Shown here: piece after piece, positions 17,802-26,352 of the stretch
How positions within the stretch are numbered: the first letter of the stretch is position 1
How the letters are laid out: each line of letters starts with the position of its first letter
Assembly (NCBI GenBank): GCA_903847975.1
Contig: CAINFC010000042.1
Coordinates: forward strand, 1 to 64,000
Reading direction: 5' to 3'
DNA from: an uncultured Acidobacteriota bacterium
GTDB lineage: Bacteria; Acidobacteriota; UBA6911; CAINFC01
DNA: 64,000 nt
Position numbers and translations under genes: made by a program
Notes under the pieces: generated by a model
Told to the model about the DNA's origin: nothing
Database searches by the model: none
What the model saw: the letters and a program-made list of their open reading frames with translations, nothing else

Positions 17802-18734
17802 TCAGCCCGCCGGGCGAAGGGTGTGCAGGGTGATTTCCGGCGGACAGAATAAGCGGATCGGAACGCCGGTGGATCCCGTTCCCCGGGAAGTGTACCCCTG
17901 CAGCCTGCCGTATTTCCATGGGCCCGAGCGCAGCCGGGCCGGGCATTTTCCGTTGCGAATGATGGGGATGCCCCCGGGGAGGCAGATCTGGCCGCCGTGG
18001 GTGTGCCCGGCAAACATTAGGTCATAGCCGGCTTCCTCCACCTGGCGATAGGTTTCCGGGGAGTGGGAGAGCAGCAGGGAAACGGCCCCCGCCGGGCGGC
18101 CCCGCGTGGCCCGGGCGATATCGTGGGTGCGGTAGAAATGCGGATCGTCAATCCCGGCCAGAAACAGCCCGGCACCGCCGGCGGGCAGCAGCGCCGATTC
18201 GTTCAGCAGCAGGCGCATCCCGGCAGCTTCGAGCAGCGGGGCTTTTTCCAGAAAATCGTGATTGCCGAGAATGCCGTACACCGGCTGCCGCAGGGCGGCG
18301 ATGACGCGGGTGGTCTCCTCCATGGAGGGCCGGTAGTCCTGCCGGGTGGAGTTGCGGTAATCCCCGGTCATCACCGCTAGGTCGTATTCCACCGAGGCAA
18401 TCCGCTCCAGCACCACGGGCGTCAGGGCCGGCTCCAGGTCCAGGTGCAGGTCGCTCAGCTGCAGGATCCGGAAGCCGTCGAGCCCGCCGGGCAGCCCCTT
18501 CAGCCGGATCTCGTTGCGCTCCAGGCGCAGGTCCATGAAATTCCGGTAGCCGATGCGGTACAAGCCGGAAGCCTTGACCACCCAGGCCGCCAGGGCATCG
18601 ATGTCCACATACTCTTCCAGCCGCAGGATGCCCTCTCCCTGGTGCACCAGTTCCGCGGCGTGCTCCACCTGCCGGCGCAGTCGTTGGCTGAGCGCTTCCT
18701 CGCCCAGCCGGCTGATCATTGCAGTGTAATCCAT
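17802..18734 (-). CDS. Calcineurin-like metallophosphoesterase
   Basis: This 310-residue protein carries the full two-metal phosphoesterase motif set in order: SDLHLDLE, TGDY, LGNHDF, LLSHSPE and GHTHGGQ. About 110 residues of helical sequence precede the first motif. The arrangement resembles the YaeI/LpxG branch, whose characterised members cleave UDP-diacylglucosamine or other phosphodiesters, but the substrate here is open. No signal peptide is seen. The ATG at 18734 lies inside a longer frame. It was chosen because the upstream extension is Gly/Arg-rich and unlike the family. Confidence 0.8.
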   Translation of the reverse strand: MDYTAMISRLGEEALSQRLRRQVEHAAELVHQGEGILRLEEYVDIDALAAWVVKASGLYRIGYRNFMDLRLERNEIRLKGLPGGLDGFRILQLSDLHLDLEPALTPVVLERIASVEYDLAVMTGDYRNSTRQDYRPSMEETTRVIAALRQPVYGILGNHDFLEKAPLLEAAGMRLLLNESALLPAGGAGLFLAGIDDPHFYRTHDIARATRGRPAGAVSLLLSHSPETYRQVEEAGYDLMFAGHTHGGQICLPGGIPIIRNGKCPARLRSGPWKYGRLQGYTSRGTGSTGVPIRLFCPPEITLHTLRPAG

Positions 18735-18818
18735 GGCTGTTCCGCCCGGCAGTATTATGACACGTTTCCCGCCGGACTTCACGCCGGGCCGGCCCACGTA
18801 CGGCTTCCGGAAGTTGAA

Positions 18819-18852
18819 CCTCTGTGGTCTCTGTGGTCTCTGTGGCTGAAAG
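18819..18852 (+). repeat. CTCTGTGG-type short repeat, left copy
   Basis: Three tandem CTCTGTGGT-like units run here and end in GGCTGAAAG. An inverted copy lies at 19589-19616. Together they bracket the toxin-antitoxin pair. Confidence 0.75.
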
Positions 18853-18921
18853 GGATTGCCATGCGCGATGAGTCGACGGAAAAGATTATAGGCGTTTGTC
18901 TGTATTACCGGCCTGGTCTTT

Positions 18922-18929
18922 GCTATATT
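18922..18929 (+). promoter_or_regulatory. Probable extended -10 promoter of the toxin-antitoxin pair
   Basis: GCTATATT, preceded by T at 18921, gives a TGC-TATATT extended -10 element (TG at 18921-18922, hexamer 18924-18929), about 42 bases before the antitoxin ATG. No clear -35 is seen. Confidence 0.4.
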
Positions 18930-18971
18930 CTGGATTGAGTGGTAATGACTTGAAAAAAGACGGAGACATGT

Positions 18972-19193
18972 ATGCGCGCAAATGACATCCCCGAACTCAT
19001 TGACTTAAGCATTTCAGAAAAGATTCTCCTGCTCGAAGATCTCTGGGATAGCATTGCCAGGGAGGAGACCGCTGTGCCGATTCCCCAAAAGCATTTGGTG
19101 GAATTGGACCGAAGGCTTGAAAAACATACCGCCGCACCGCAGGGGCTCCTGTCGCTGGAAGAGCTTCGATCGAGAATCGATTCGAGAAAATGA
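18972..19193 (+). CDS. Type II antitoxin (putative addiction module component family)
   Basis: This 73-residue protein resembles the addiction-module component family TIGR02574. It has a short N-terminal helix-rich part (LSISEKILLLEDLWDSIA), a central IPQKHLVELDRRL segment and a charged tail ending SLEELRSRI. Proteins of this type neutralise RelE/ParE-like toxins. GGAG stands six bases before the ATG at 18972; an out-of-frame ATG at 18968 is ignored. The stop codon overlaps the toxin start in ATGA, so the pair is translationally coupled. Confidence 0.85.
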   Translation: MRANDIPELIDLSISEKILLLEDLWDSIAREETAVPIPQKHLVELDRRLEKHTAAPQGLLSLEELRSRIDSRK

Positions 19194-19501
19194 TGCATCG
19201 CTTACATTTTCTCCCGGAAGTGGAAGACGATGCCTTTGCCGCCTATGTATGGTACGAAGCAAAATCAACGGGACTTGGCGAGGATTTGTTGAGAATGTTT
19301 TATGCCAAAGCCGGCGAAATTTCACGTAATCCTCTGCTCTTTACGAGAGTTCATAAAGAGTTCCGGCGTTGTCTCCTCCGCAGGTTTCCCTACGCAATCT
19401 ACTTCACCGTAACCGACGGGACAATCCTCATATTGGGTCTCTTCCACTGCGCCCGGGATCCCCAAGGGGTTACTGCTGCTTCGTCAACCCGACACGCCTG
19501 A
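19190..19501 (+). CDS. Type II toxin, RelE/ParE superfamily
   Basis: This 103-residue protein has the RelE/ParE layout: an N-terminal strand, two helices (EDDAFAAYVWYEAKS and LLRMFYAKAGEI), then the beta-sheet FRRCLLRRFPYAIYFTV and the final strand ILILGLFHCARDP. The FPYAIYF and H-x-x-RDP segments are characteristic. Family members either cleave mRNA at the ribosome or inhibit gyrase, and sequence alone does not decide which. The start ATG overlaps the antitoxin stop by four bases. Confidence 0.88.
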   Translation: MMHRLHFLPEVEDDAFAAYVWYEAKSTGLGEDLLRMFYAKAGEISRNPLLFTRVHKEFRRCLLRRFPYAIYFTVTDGTILILGLFHCARDPQGVTAASSTRHA

Positions 19502-19588
19502 TCCATCACGCCGCGGGTTTGAAGAGGGGGTTGCCGATCAATTTCGGGTTGTCCCGGTTGGTGGATGGCGTTTAACGGTTTGTTATTT

Positions 19589-19616
19589 AGCCACAGAGGA
19601 CACAGAGACCACAGAG
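19589..19616 (-). repeat. CTCTGTGG-type short repeat, right copy (inverted)
   Basis: AGCCACAGAGG followed by CACAGAGACCACAGAG is the inverted counterpart of 18819-18852. It lies in the 160-base gap after the toxin gene. Confidence 0.75.
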
Positions 19617-19661
19617 ATTTTCTTTCACAGGGTTCGGGTCGATGGAATGGAGGAGGAAGCC

Positions 19662-20381
19662 ATGCGCCGCAAAAAAGAAATCGGCTGTCTGGGAATTACG
19701 GCAATCAGCCTCTGGTTGATGACCGGGTGCGGTCCGGCCGAGTTTTTACACCCGCTTTTTGAAGAGCCGGAACGGATCCGCATTCCCGGGCTGGCGGGAA
19801 CCTGGATTGCCGTCGACTCCAAACATCCCGAAGAGGAAACGCTTTCGTTTGCCGAAAAGGAAAACCGGGCTTACCTCTTCCGGATCGGTGGAGACGAGGA
19901 AAGCTACATGGGATACGCCGGGCAGATCGCTTCGGACCGGTTTCTGGAAATTCATCCCGAAATCCACATCCGGGGCGGCGGGCGGTTCAAGGTTCCCGCC
20001 CGGACGGCCGGAGCGGATGGCCCGGCCTCACCCGTAGCGATTGCCGACGGGCTCTGCCTGGTTTTCACCAGGATTCCCGCGGGCCTGCCCGCCACGGAGG
20101 AGCTGGAGTTCCGGGTTCTTACGACCCGCATGATCCTCAAGCTCCAGATGGAGGGAGACCGCCTGGCCATCTGGTACCTGGACTCCAAAGCGCTGCAGGA
20201 AATCCTGGAATCCGGCGAGGCCACCCTGGCCCATTCGCTGGAACCCGATTTCCTGGTTACCGCCTCCACCCGCGAGCTGCGCTCCTTCCTGGAGGTCAAC
20301 GACCAGGAAGCCCTGCCCCGCATTTACGTTTCCCTGGGCACCTTCCGGCGAGCCGCGGCGGCGGGTCCGGCCGGTTCTTGA
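19662..20381 (+). CDS. Lipoprotein of unknown function
   Basis: This 239-residue protein begins with a lipoprotein signal: a basic MRRKKEIG start, a hydrophobic stretch and the lipobox LMTGC. The start at 19662 has GGAGGA upstream; the ATG at 19647 does not. The mature part is soluble and mostly beta-strand-like, with no domain that I recognise. It is transcribed in the same direction as the PQQ-like propeller gene, 31 bases upstream of it, and the two may share an mRNA. It is probably anchored in the inner or outer membrane facing the periplasm. Confidence 0.7.
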   Translation: MRRKKEIGCLGITAISLWLMTGCGPAEFLHPLFEEPERIRIPGLAGTWIAVDSKHPEEETLSFAEKENRAYLFRIGGDEESYMGYAGQIASDRFLEIHPEIHIRGGGRFKVPARTAGADGPASPVAIADGLCLVFTRIPAGLPATEELEFRVLTTRMILKLQMEGDRLAIWYLDSKALQEILESGEATLAHSLEPDFLVTASTRELRSFLEVNDQEALPRIYVSLGTFRRAAAAGPAGS

Positions 20382-20412
20382 CAGCACCGGTCCCGTCCCC
20401 TATCATTCCTTC

Positions 20413-21951
20413 ATGCGGTACAAAACAGGACTTTCTCCCCGTCGGTCGCTTTGGGTTCGGCTTTTTCTCTGTGCTCTGGGCGCCATTCTCCCGAACGCCG
20501 CCGGCGCCGACCGGCCGCAGTGGGGGGAATATGGCACACACAACATGACCAGCCAGGAAAAAGGGCTGGTGGAGTCTTTCGATCCGGCCACCGGGAAAAA
20601 TGTCAAATGGGTGGCGCGGCTGGGAACGGAAACCTACGCCACGCCGGTGGTGGCCGGCGGCCGGGTTTACCTGGGAACCAACAACGGCGCCCCGCGCGAT
20701 CCGCGCCGGCAGGGCGACCGGGGCATTCTGCTCTGCCTCGGCGAAAAGAACGGGCAGCTTCTCTGGCAGCTGGCGGTGCCCAAGCTCACCACCAGCATCT
20801 ACTGGGACTGGCCGAACGCCGGCATCTGCTCTCCGGCGACCGTCGAGGGCAACCGGGTTTACCTGGTGAGCAATCGCGGCGAGGTGCTCTGCCTGGATCC
20901 CCCGGGCATGGCCGACGGCAACGGCGGGCCTTTCCGTGAGGAAGGGCGCCACGCGGCACCCGAAGGGGCTCCTCCCGTCGAGCCTTCGGAGCGGGATGCC
21001 GACATCCTCTGGCTTTTCGACATGGTCAAGGAGCTGGGCGTACGGCAGCACGACAGCGCCCACGGATCCATCCTGGCCTACGGCTCCCGCCTGTACGTCA
21101 ACACCTCCAACGGCGTGGACGATTCGCACCGCCGGATCGCTTCCCCGGAGGCCCCGAGCCTGGCGGTACTGGACCGGGAGACGGGCCGCCTGGTGGCGCG
21201 GGACGCGGAGCGCATCGGCCCGCGGATCTTCCACTCGACCTGGTCCTCCCCGGGACTGGCGATGGTGCAGGGGAACCCGCTGGTCTTTTTTGCCGGAGGG
21301 GACGGGATCGTGTATGCCTTCCAGCCGGCCGCGCCCGGAAAGCCGCCGGGCGGGACGCCGTCCTCTTTGACAAAAGTATGGCAGTTCGACGGGGACCCCG
21401 CCTCGCCGAAAACGGAGGTCCACCGCTTCATCGGCAACCGCAAGGAGAGCCCCAGCAACATCAAGAGCATGCCGGTTTTCCACAAGGGAAGGCTGTATGT
21501 GACCCTGGGCGGGGACCAGTGGTGGGGCAAAAACCAGGCCTGGCTGCAATGCATCGAGCCGCCGTCGGGCGGAAGCGGCGGCACCGCGAAAGAGGTCTTC
21601 TCCTATCCGCTGGAGCGGCACTCGATGTGCACGCCGGCGATCTACAACGACCTGGTTTTCGTCGGGGATTCCGGCCGAAGGATCCACTGCCTGGATGCCG
21701 CGACCGGCAAGCCTTACTGGACCCACGATGTGCGCGGCGAAATCTGGGCTTCCCCGCTGGGTGCGGATGAGAAAGTCTATTTCGCTACCCGCCAGGGGGA
21801 ATTCCTGGTCTTTGCGGCCTCCAGGGAGAAGCGGCTGATCGGCCAGACGGATCTGGGCGGCCCCGTCAACAGCACGCCGGTGGCGGCCAACGGAGTGCTG
21901 TATGTCGCTACCGCCACGCACCTGTATGCCCTGCAGAAGAAGGCGCCCTGA
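20413..21951 (+). CDS. Exported PQQ-like beta-propeller protein
   Basis: This 512-residue protein has an N-terminal signal (RLFLCALGAILPNAAGA). Repeated strands of the PQQ-enzyme/quinoprotein type follow, such as YATPVVAGGRVYLGT, ICSPATVEGNRVYLVS, MCTPAIYNDLVFVGD and NSTPVAANGVLYVAT. The repeats form a propeller with about seven or eight blades. The catalytic residues and the haem or adjacent-Cys motif of true PQQ dehydrogenases were not found, so a structural or binding role is more likely. Similar proteins are numerous in Acidobacteriota and Planctomycetota. Confidence 0.8.
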   Translation: MRYKTGLSPRRSLWVRLFLCALGAILPNAAGADRPQWGEYGTHNMTSQEKGLVESFDPATGKNVKWVARLGTETYATPVVAGGRVYLGTNNGAPRDPRRQGDRGILLCLGEKNGQLLWQLAVPKLTTSIYWDWPNAGICSPATVEGNRVYLVSNRGEVLCLDPPGMADGNGGPFREEGRHAAPEGAPPVEPSERDADILWLFDMVKELGVRQHDSAHGSILAYGSRLYVNTSNGVDDSHRRIASPEAPSLAVLDRETGRLVARDAERIGPRIFHSTWSSPGLAMVQGNPLVFFAGGDGIVYAFQPAAPGKPPGGTPSSLTKVWQFDGDPASPKTEVHRFIGNRKESPSNIKSMPVFHKGRLYVTLGGDQWWGKNQAWLQCIEPPSGGSGGTAKEVFSYPLERHSMCTPAIYNDLVFVGDSGRRIHCLDAATGKPYWTHDVRGEIWASPLGADEKVYFATRQGEFLVFAASREKRLIGQTDLGGPVNSTPVAANGVLYVATATHLYALQKKAP

Positions 21952-21960
21952 ACCGCTTTC

Positions 21961-21989
21961 TTGACAAGCGGGAGAATGTTCTTTACTAT
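21961..21989 (+). promoter_or_regulatory. Sigma-70-type promoter of sucAB
   Basis: TTGACA (21961-21966), a 17-base spacer and TACTAT (21984-21989) give a near-consensus promoter. It begins 10 bases after the upstream stop codon and lies about 100 bases before the sucA ATG. Confidence 0.75.
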
Positions 21990-22090
21990 CCCAGCAAGCG
22001 GCACAAGCCGAGTTGCGGGGCAAAAAAGAAAAGAAATCCGGGACGGAGGTCCTGGCCTGGTCCGGCCCTCCGGATCCTGACAGAAAACAT

Positions 22091-24814
22091 ATGAACGGAC
22101 ACACCTATTTAAGCAGCACCAGCCTGTTGGCCATCGACGATCTCTACCGGAAATTCCTGGAAGGGGATGAGACCCTTCCCTCCGACTGGCGCCGGTTTTT
22201 CGAGGGATTTCAGTTCGCCCAGGCGACCATGGAATCCAAGGCGCAGCATTTCTGCACCCACTGCCTGGAAACGGAATTCCGGGTCATGCACCTGATCGAG
22301 GCCTATCGGCAGAGGGGACACTTTTTCACCCGCACCAACCCGGTGCGCACCCGCCGGAAATACAGCCCTACGCTGGACATCGAGCATTTCGGACTGAACG
22401 ATTCCCACCTGGAGCAGGAATTCCGGGCCGGGGCGCTTATCGGCATCGGCCGGGCCAGGCTCAGCGCCATCCTGGAGCACCTGCAGCAGACCTATTGCGC
22501 CTCCATCGGCTGCGAGTTCACCAACATCCGCTTCACCGAAGAAGTCGACTGGCTGAAGGAAAGGATCGAGCCCGGCCGCAACCGCACCCTTTTCCGCCGC
22601 GAGGAAAAGCTGCATCTTTTTTCCGAGCTGGCCCAGGCGGTGCTGTTCGAAGAGTTCATCCTCCGCCACTTCATCGGCCAGAAAAGCTTTTCCCTGGAAG
22701 GGGGGGAAGCGCTCATTCCGGCCCTGCACCTCCTCTTTCATTACGGAGCGGGCCTGGGGGCCGAAGACTTTCAGATCGGCATGGCGCACCGCGGGCGGCT
22801 GAACGTGCTGGCCCACGTGCTGCGCAAATCGATCACCGATATTTTTTCGGAATTCATCGGCAAATATGCCACCTCCCACGACCATTTCGGCGACGTGAAA
22901 TACCACAAGGGGTACTCGCACGGCTTTCAGGTGGACAAAGGCGTCTACGTCTACGTGAACCTGGCCCCCAACCCCTCCCACCTGGAGGCGGTTGCCTCCG
23001 TGGTGGAAGGCATGTCCAAGGCCCGGCTGGTCCACCGCCATCGGGAAAACCGGGACAAAATCATTCCGATCGTCATCCACGGCGACGCCGCGGCCTCCGC
23101 CCAGGGGATCGTCTACGAAGTGGTCCAGATGGCCGGGCTGCCGGCCTACGAGACCGGGGGCACCATCCACCTGGTGATCAACAACCAGATCGGCTTCACC
23201 ACCAACTACCTGGAAGGGCGTACCAGCGTCTACTGCACGGATGTCGCCAAGGTGACCACCTCGCCCGTGTTTCATGTCAACGCCGACGACCTGGAAGCGG
23301 TTATTCACGTGATCCGCCTGGCGGTGGAATACCGGCAGAAGTTCCACCGGGACGTCTTCATCGACCTGCTGGGATACCGCCGCCGCGGCCACAACGAAAC
23401 CGACGAGCCCAAGTACACCCAGCCCCTGCTCTACAAAGCCATCGAGAACCACCCCAACCTGCTGGCCATCTACCGGGAACAGCTCATCGCCGAAAAGGCG
23501 GCCACCGCCGAGGAACTCGACGGGATTACCCGGGGCATCCAGGAGCACATGAAAGCGGCGCTGGCCCAGGCCAAGGATAAAAATCCCTCCCCGGCCCTGG
23601 CCCCGGTTCCCGAGGAGTGGAAAGGGCTGCGCGAGCCGGAGCTGGAGGACTTCCTGTCCTCCCCCGAAACCGGCGTGGACCCCGCGACGCTCGAAGAGGT
23701 GGCCCGCGCCCTCAGCACCCTGCCGGACGGCTTTCCGGTGTTCGACAAAACCCGCAAGGTGCTGGAAACCCGCCGGGAAAGCTTCTTCCAGCGGGCCTCC
23801 GTCGACTGGGCGCTGTCGGAGCTGCTGGCCTTCGGCAGCTTTCTGAAAGAAGGCGTGGGGGTGCGCTTCACCGGCCAGGATGCCGAGCGCGGAACCTTTT
23901 CCCAGCGCCATGCGGTGGTTCTGCGCGAAGACTCCGAGGAGCGCTACGTGCCGCTCAACGCCCTGCGCTCGGACACCGCACGGTTCGACATCCACAACTC
24001 GCTGCTCTCCGAGTTCGGGGTGCTGGGATTCGAGCTGGGCTATTCCATGGCCCAGCCCAAGGGAATCACCATCTGGGAGGCGCAGTTCGGCGATTTTGCC
24101 AACAGCGCCCAGGTGATCATCGACAATTTCCTGGTCAGCTCCCGGACCAAGTGGGCCAAGATGAGCGGCATCATCCTGCTCCTGCCCCATGGCTACGAAG
24201 GGCAGGGAGCCGAACATTCTTCGGCGCGGCTGGAGCGGTTCCTGCAGCTCTGCGCCTGCCTCAACATGCAGGTGGTGCAGCCCACCACCCCGGCCAACTA
24301 TTTTCATGCCCTGCGCCGCCAGATTCACCGGCCCTTCCGGCTGCCGCTGGTGGTCATGACCCCCAAGAGCCTGCTGCGCCACCCCCAGTGCGTCAGCGAC
24401 GTCTCGCTGTTCCACCGCGGCTGTTTTCAGGAAATTCTGGATGACGGCGCCGCCGAGGAAAGGAAAATCCGCAAGGTGCTCTTCTGCTCCGGAAAGATTT
24501 ATTACGAGCTGAAAGCGGCCCGGGACAAGCAGGGAAAAGAGGAGATTGCCCTTCTTCGGCTGGAGCAGCTGTATCCGCTTCCGGAGCACCAGATCCACCG
24601 CCTGGCCGGAAAATACTACCGGGCCTGCGGCAACTGGGTCTGGGTGCAGGAGGAGCCCCGGAACATGGGAGCGTATTACTATTTAAAAGGACATCTGTCC
24701 GGAATCCCCTTCCAGGTCATCAGCCGCCATGAGGCCGACACGCCGGCCACCGGGTACTTCGAGCGGCATGTCCAGGAGCAGAACCAAATTATTTCCAAAG
24801 CGCTGGAGATTTAA
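22091..24814 (+). CDS. sucA: 2-Oxoglutarate dehydrogenase E1 component
   Basis: This 907-residue thiamine-diphosphate enzyme decarboxylates 2-oxoglutarate in the TCA cycle and passes the succinyl group to the E2 lipoyl arm. The N-terminal E2-contact segment is present (YLSSTSLLAIDDLYRKFL). The family signatures HRGRLNVLAH, GDAAASAQGIVYE, NNQIGFTT, RRRGHNETDEP and GTFSQRHAV are all intact, and the length is typical of bacterial SucA. The ATG at 22091 was preferred to an upstream in-frame TTG because it gives the usual N-terminus. sucB follows after 12 bases. No E3 (lpd) gene is in the window. Confidence 0.95.
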   Translation: MNGHTYLSSTSLLAIDDLYRKFLEGDETLPSDWRRFFEGFQFAQATMESKAQHFCTHCLETEFRVMHLIEAYRQRGHFFTRTNPVRTRRKYSPTLDIEHFGLNDSHLEQEFRAGALIGIGRARLSAILEHLQQTYCASIGCEFTNIRFTEEVDWLKERIEPGRNRTLFRREEKLHLFSELAQAVLFEEFILRHFIGQKSFSLEGGEALIPALHLLFHYGAGLGAEDFQIGMAHRGRLNVLAHVLRKSITDIFSEFIGKYATSHDHFGDVKYHKGYSHGFQVDKGVYVYVNLAPNPSHLEAVASVVEGMSKARLVHRHRENRDKIIPIVIHGDAAASAQGIVYEVVQMAGLPAYETGGTIHLVINNQIGFTTNYLEGRTSVYCTDVAKVTTSPVFHVNADDLEAVIHVIRLAVEYRQKFHRDVFIDLLGYRRRGHNETDEPKYTQPLLYKAIENHPNLLAIYREQLIAEKAATAEELDGITRGIQEHMKAALAQAKDKNPSPALAPVPEEWKGLREPELEDFLSSPETGVDPATLEEVARALSTLPDGFPVFDKTRKVLETRRESFFQRASVDWALSELLAFGSFLKEGVGVRFTGQDAERGTFSQRHAVVLREDSEERYVPLNALRSDTARFDIHNSLLSEFGVLGFELGYSMAQPKGITIWEAQFGDFANSAQVIIDNFLVSSRTKWAKMSGIILLLPHGYEGQGAEHSSARLERFLQLCACLNMQVVQPTTPANYFHALRRQIHRPFRLPLVVMTPKSLLRHPQCVSDVSLFHRGCFQEILDDGAAEERKIRKVLFCSGKIYYELKAARDKQGKEEIALLRLEQLYPLPEHQIHRLAGKYYRACGNWVWVQEEPRNMGAYYYLKGHLSGIPFQVISRHEADTPATGYFERHVQEQNQIISKALEI

Positions 24815-24826
24815 AAGAGGAGACAT

Positions 24827-26077
24827 ATGCTTGTAGAGGTCAAAATTCCGAATGTCGGGGAATCGATCGTAACCGCCCGGATCCTTTCCTGGCGCGTGAG
24901 CGACGGGGATCAGGTCAAGGCGGAGGACGAACTGCTGGAGCTGGAAACCGAGAAGGTCACCATCTCGGTGACCTCGGAAGCGACCGGGAAAATCCGGATC
25001 CTGGTGCCGGAAGACCGGGAAGTGGCCATCGGCACGGTGGTGGCCACCATCGAGGCGGAGGGTCAGGCAGCCGCCGAAGCTTCGGCTCCGACAGAAAAGG
25101 CGGAGGAGCAGCAGGTGCCGCCTCCCGCGGCACAAGAGGCGGCAGCTGAGGCCGGCAGCGGCCCTTCTCCCGCCCCGGCAGCGGCATCGGCCGAAAAGCC
25201 TGCCGAGGAGCGGGAGCCTTCGAGAGCGGCGCTGCCGGTGCTGCCCTTTCCACCGGCCGAAGACCGCCCGGAGCCGGCCGCAAGCCAGGCGGTGTCCCGC
25301 CCCGAAGCTCTACGGGCCCCGGCCCGGGAGCCCGAGGCTCCCCGGACCCAGGGCAGGGAAACAGCGGCCGTTCCGCTGAAGACGGGCCAGAGGAAAGTAC
25401 GCATGTCGCTGCTGCGCCAGAGTCTTTCCCGCCGGCTGGTGGCCGTGAAGAACGAAACGGCGATGCTGACCACTTTCAACGAAGTGGACATGAGCTCCAT
25501 CCAGGATACCCGCCGGCAATACGGAGAAGAGTTCCTGAAGGAGAACGGGGTCAAGCTGGGGCTGATGTCCTTTTTCATCCGGGCGGCGGCCGTCGCCTTG
25601 CGGGAATACCCGGAGGCCAACGCCTATATCGACGGGTACGACGTGATTTACCACGATTACGCGGATATCGGGTTTGCGGTCAGCACCGACCGCGGCCTGA
25701 TGGTCCCGATCCTGCGCCGCGCCGACGGGATGAGCTTTGCCGACCTGGAAAAGCAGATCGCCGCCCTGGCGGAAAAGGCCCGGAAAAAAGCCATTACCCT
25801 CGAGGAGTTGGAAGGCGGCACCTTCACCATCACCAACGGCGGGGTGTTCGGCTCGCTGCTGTCCACGCCGATCCTCAATCCGCCCCAGTCGGCTATCCTG
25901 GGGATGCACTCCATACAGGATCGTCCGGTGGCCCGCGAGGGGCAGGTGGTCATCCGGCCGATGATGTACGTGGCGCTCTCCTACGACCACCGGCTGCTGG
26001 ACGGAAAGCAGTCAGTCGGATTCCTGAAGCGGATCAAGGAGCTGCTGGAAGACGCCGCCGCCCTTTACCGCGGGTAA
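24827..26077 (+). CDS. sucB: Dihydrolipoyllysine-residue succinyltransferase (E2), without visible E3-binding domain
   Basis: This 416-residue E2 has one lipoyl domain (residues 1-77, modified lysine K43 in ETEKVT). The C-terminal catalytic domain runs from about 185 to 416, with the active-site motif SYDHRLLDG (H388, D392). Between them lies a ~105-residue Ala/Pro/Glu-rich linker. The small peripheral-subunit-binding domain normally found there, about 35 residues with a conserved start like SPxARRLA, cannot be seen. An AGAGGAGA site precedes the ATG. The gene is coupled to sucA. A missing E3-binding domain would change how dihydrolipoamide dehydrogenase joins the complex. Confidence 0.92.
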   Translation: MLVEVKIPNVGESIVTARILSWRVSDGDQVKAEDELLELETEKVTISVTSEATGKIRILVPEDREVAIGTVVATIEAEGQAAAEASAPTEKAEEQQVPPPAAQEAAAEAGSGPSPAPAAASAEKPAEEREPSRAALPVLPFPPAEDRPEPAASQAVSRPEALRAPAREPEAPRTQGRETAAVPLKTGQRKVRMSLLRQSLSRRLVAVKNETAMLTTFNEVDMSSIQDTRRQYGEEFLKENGVKLGLMSFFIRAAAVALREYPEANAYIDGYDVIYHDYADIGFAVSTDRGLMVPILRRADGMSFADLEKQIAALAEKARKKAITLEELEGGTFTITNGGVFGSLLSTPILNPPQSAILGMHSIQDRPVAREGQVVIRPMMYVALSYDHRLLDGKQSVGFLKRIKELLEDAAALYRG

Positions 26078-26128
26078 CAGGCCTTCCGCCAGGCCCTCTT
26101 CAACTACGGTCCGGCCCTGAGTTCCTCT

Positions 26129-26158
26129 CCCCGGCCGAAAAGGGGTGGACGTTTTTTT
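26129..26158 (+). terminator. Possible terminator after sucB
   Basis: A short CCCC / GGGG stem (26129-26132 with 26142-26145) is followed by a T7 run (26152-26158). The stem is weak, so confidence is low. Confidence 0.3.
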
Positions 26159-26234
26159 CTTCCTTCCTGACCTTCCCGTCTTCCCGTGAAATGCCTGGGC
26201 TCACAGGAAGAAAGGAAGAGCGGGAAGAAATGCG
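26157..26234 (+). repeat. 79-bp dispersed repeat, copy 1
   Basis: This polypurine/polypyrimidine repeat reads TTCTTCCTTCCTGACCTTCC at one end and CGGGAAGAAATGCG at the other. It is nearly identical, in reverse orientation, to 34817-34895. Its centre has CTTCCCGTGA facing TCACAGGAAG across about 10 bases. The rest of the 275-base gap 26078-26352 shows nothing else I can name. Confidence 0.8.
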
Positions 26235-26352
26235 GAAGGGTCTTTTGCCGGGAGACGGGAACTTGGGGGGAAGCCCTTTCGCTTTTCTTGGCCGCCTTGC
26301 GGACCTTGCGGTGTGCTTTCCAACTTCCCAGGAAGCGAGAGAGGCCCGCGGC

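Noticed and set aside
22109-24598. Long minus-strand open frame opposite sucA (829 codons)
   Set aside because: It has low-complexity composition and no recognisable domain, and it lies entirely opposite an unambiguous sucA.
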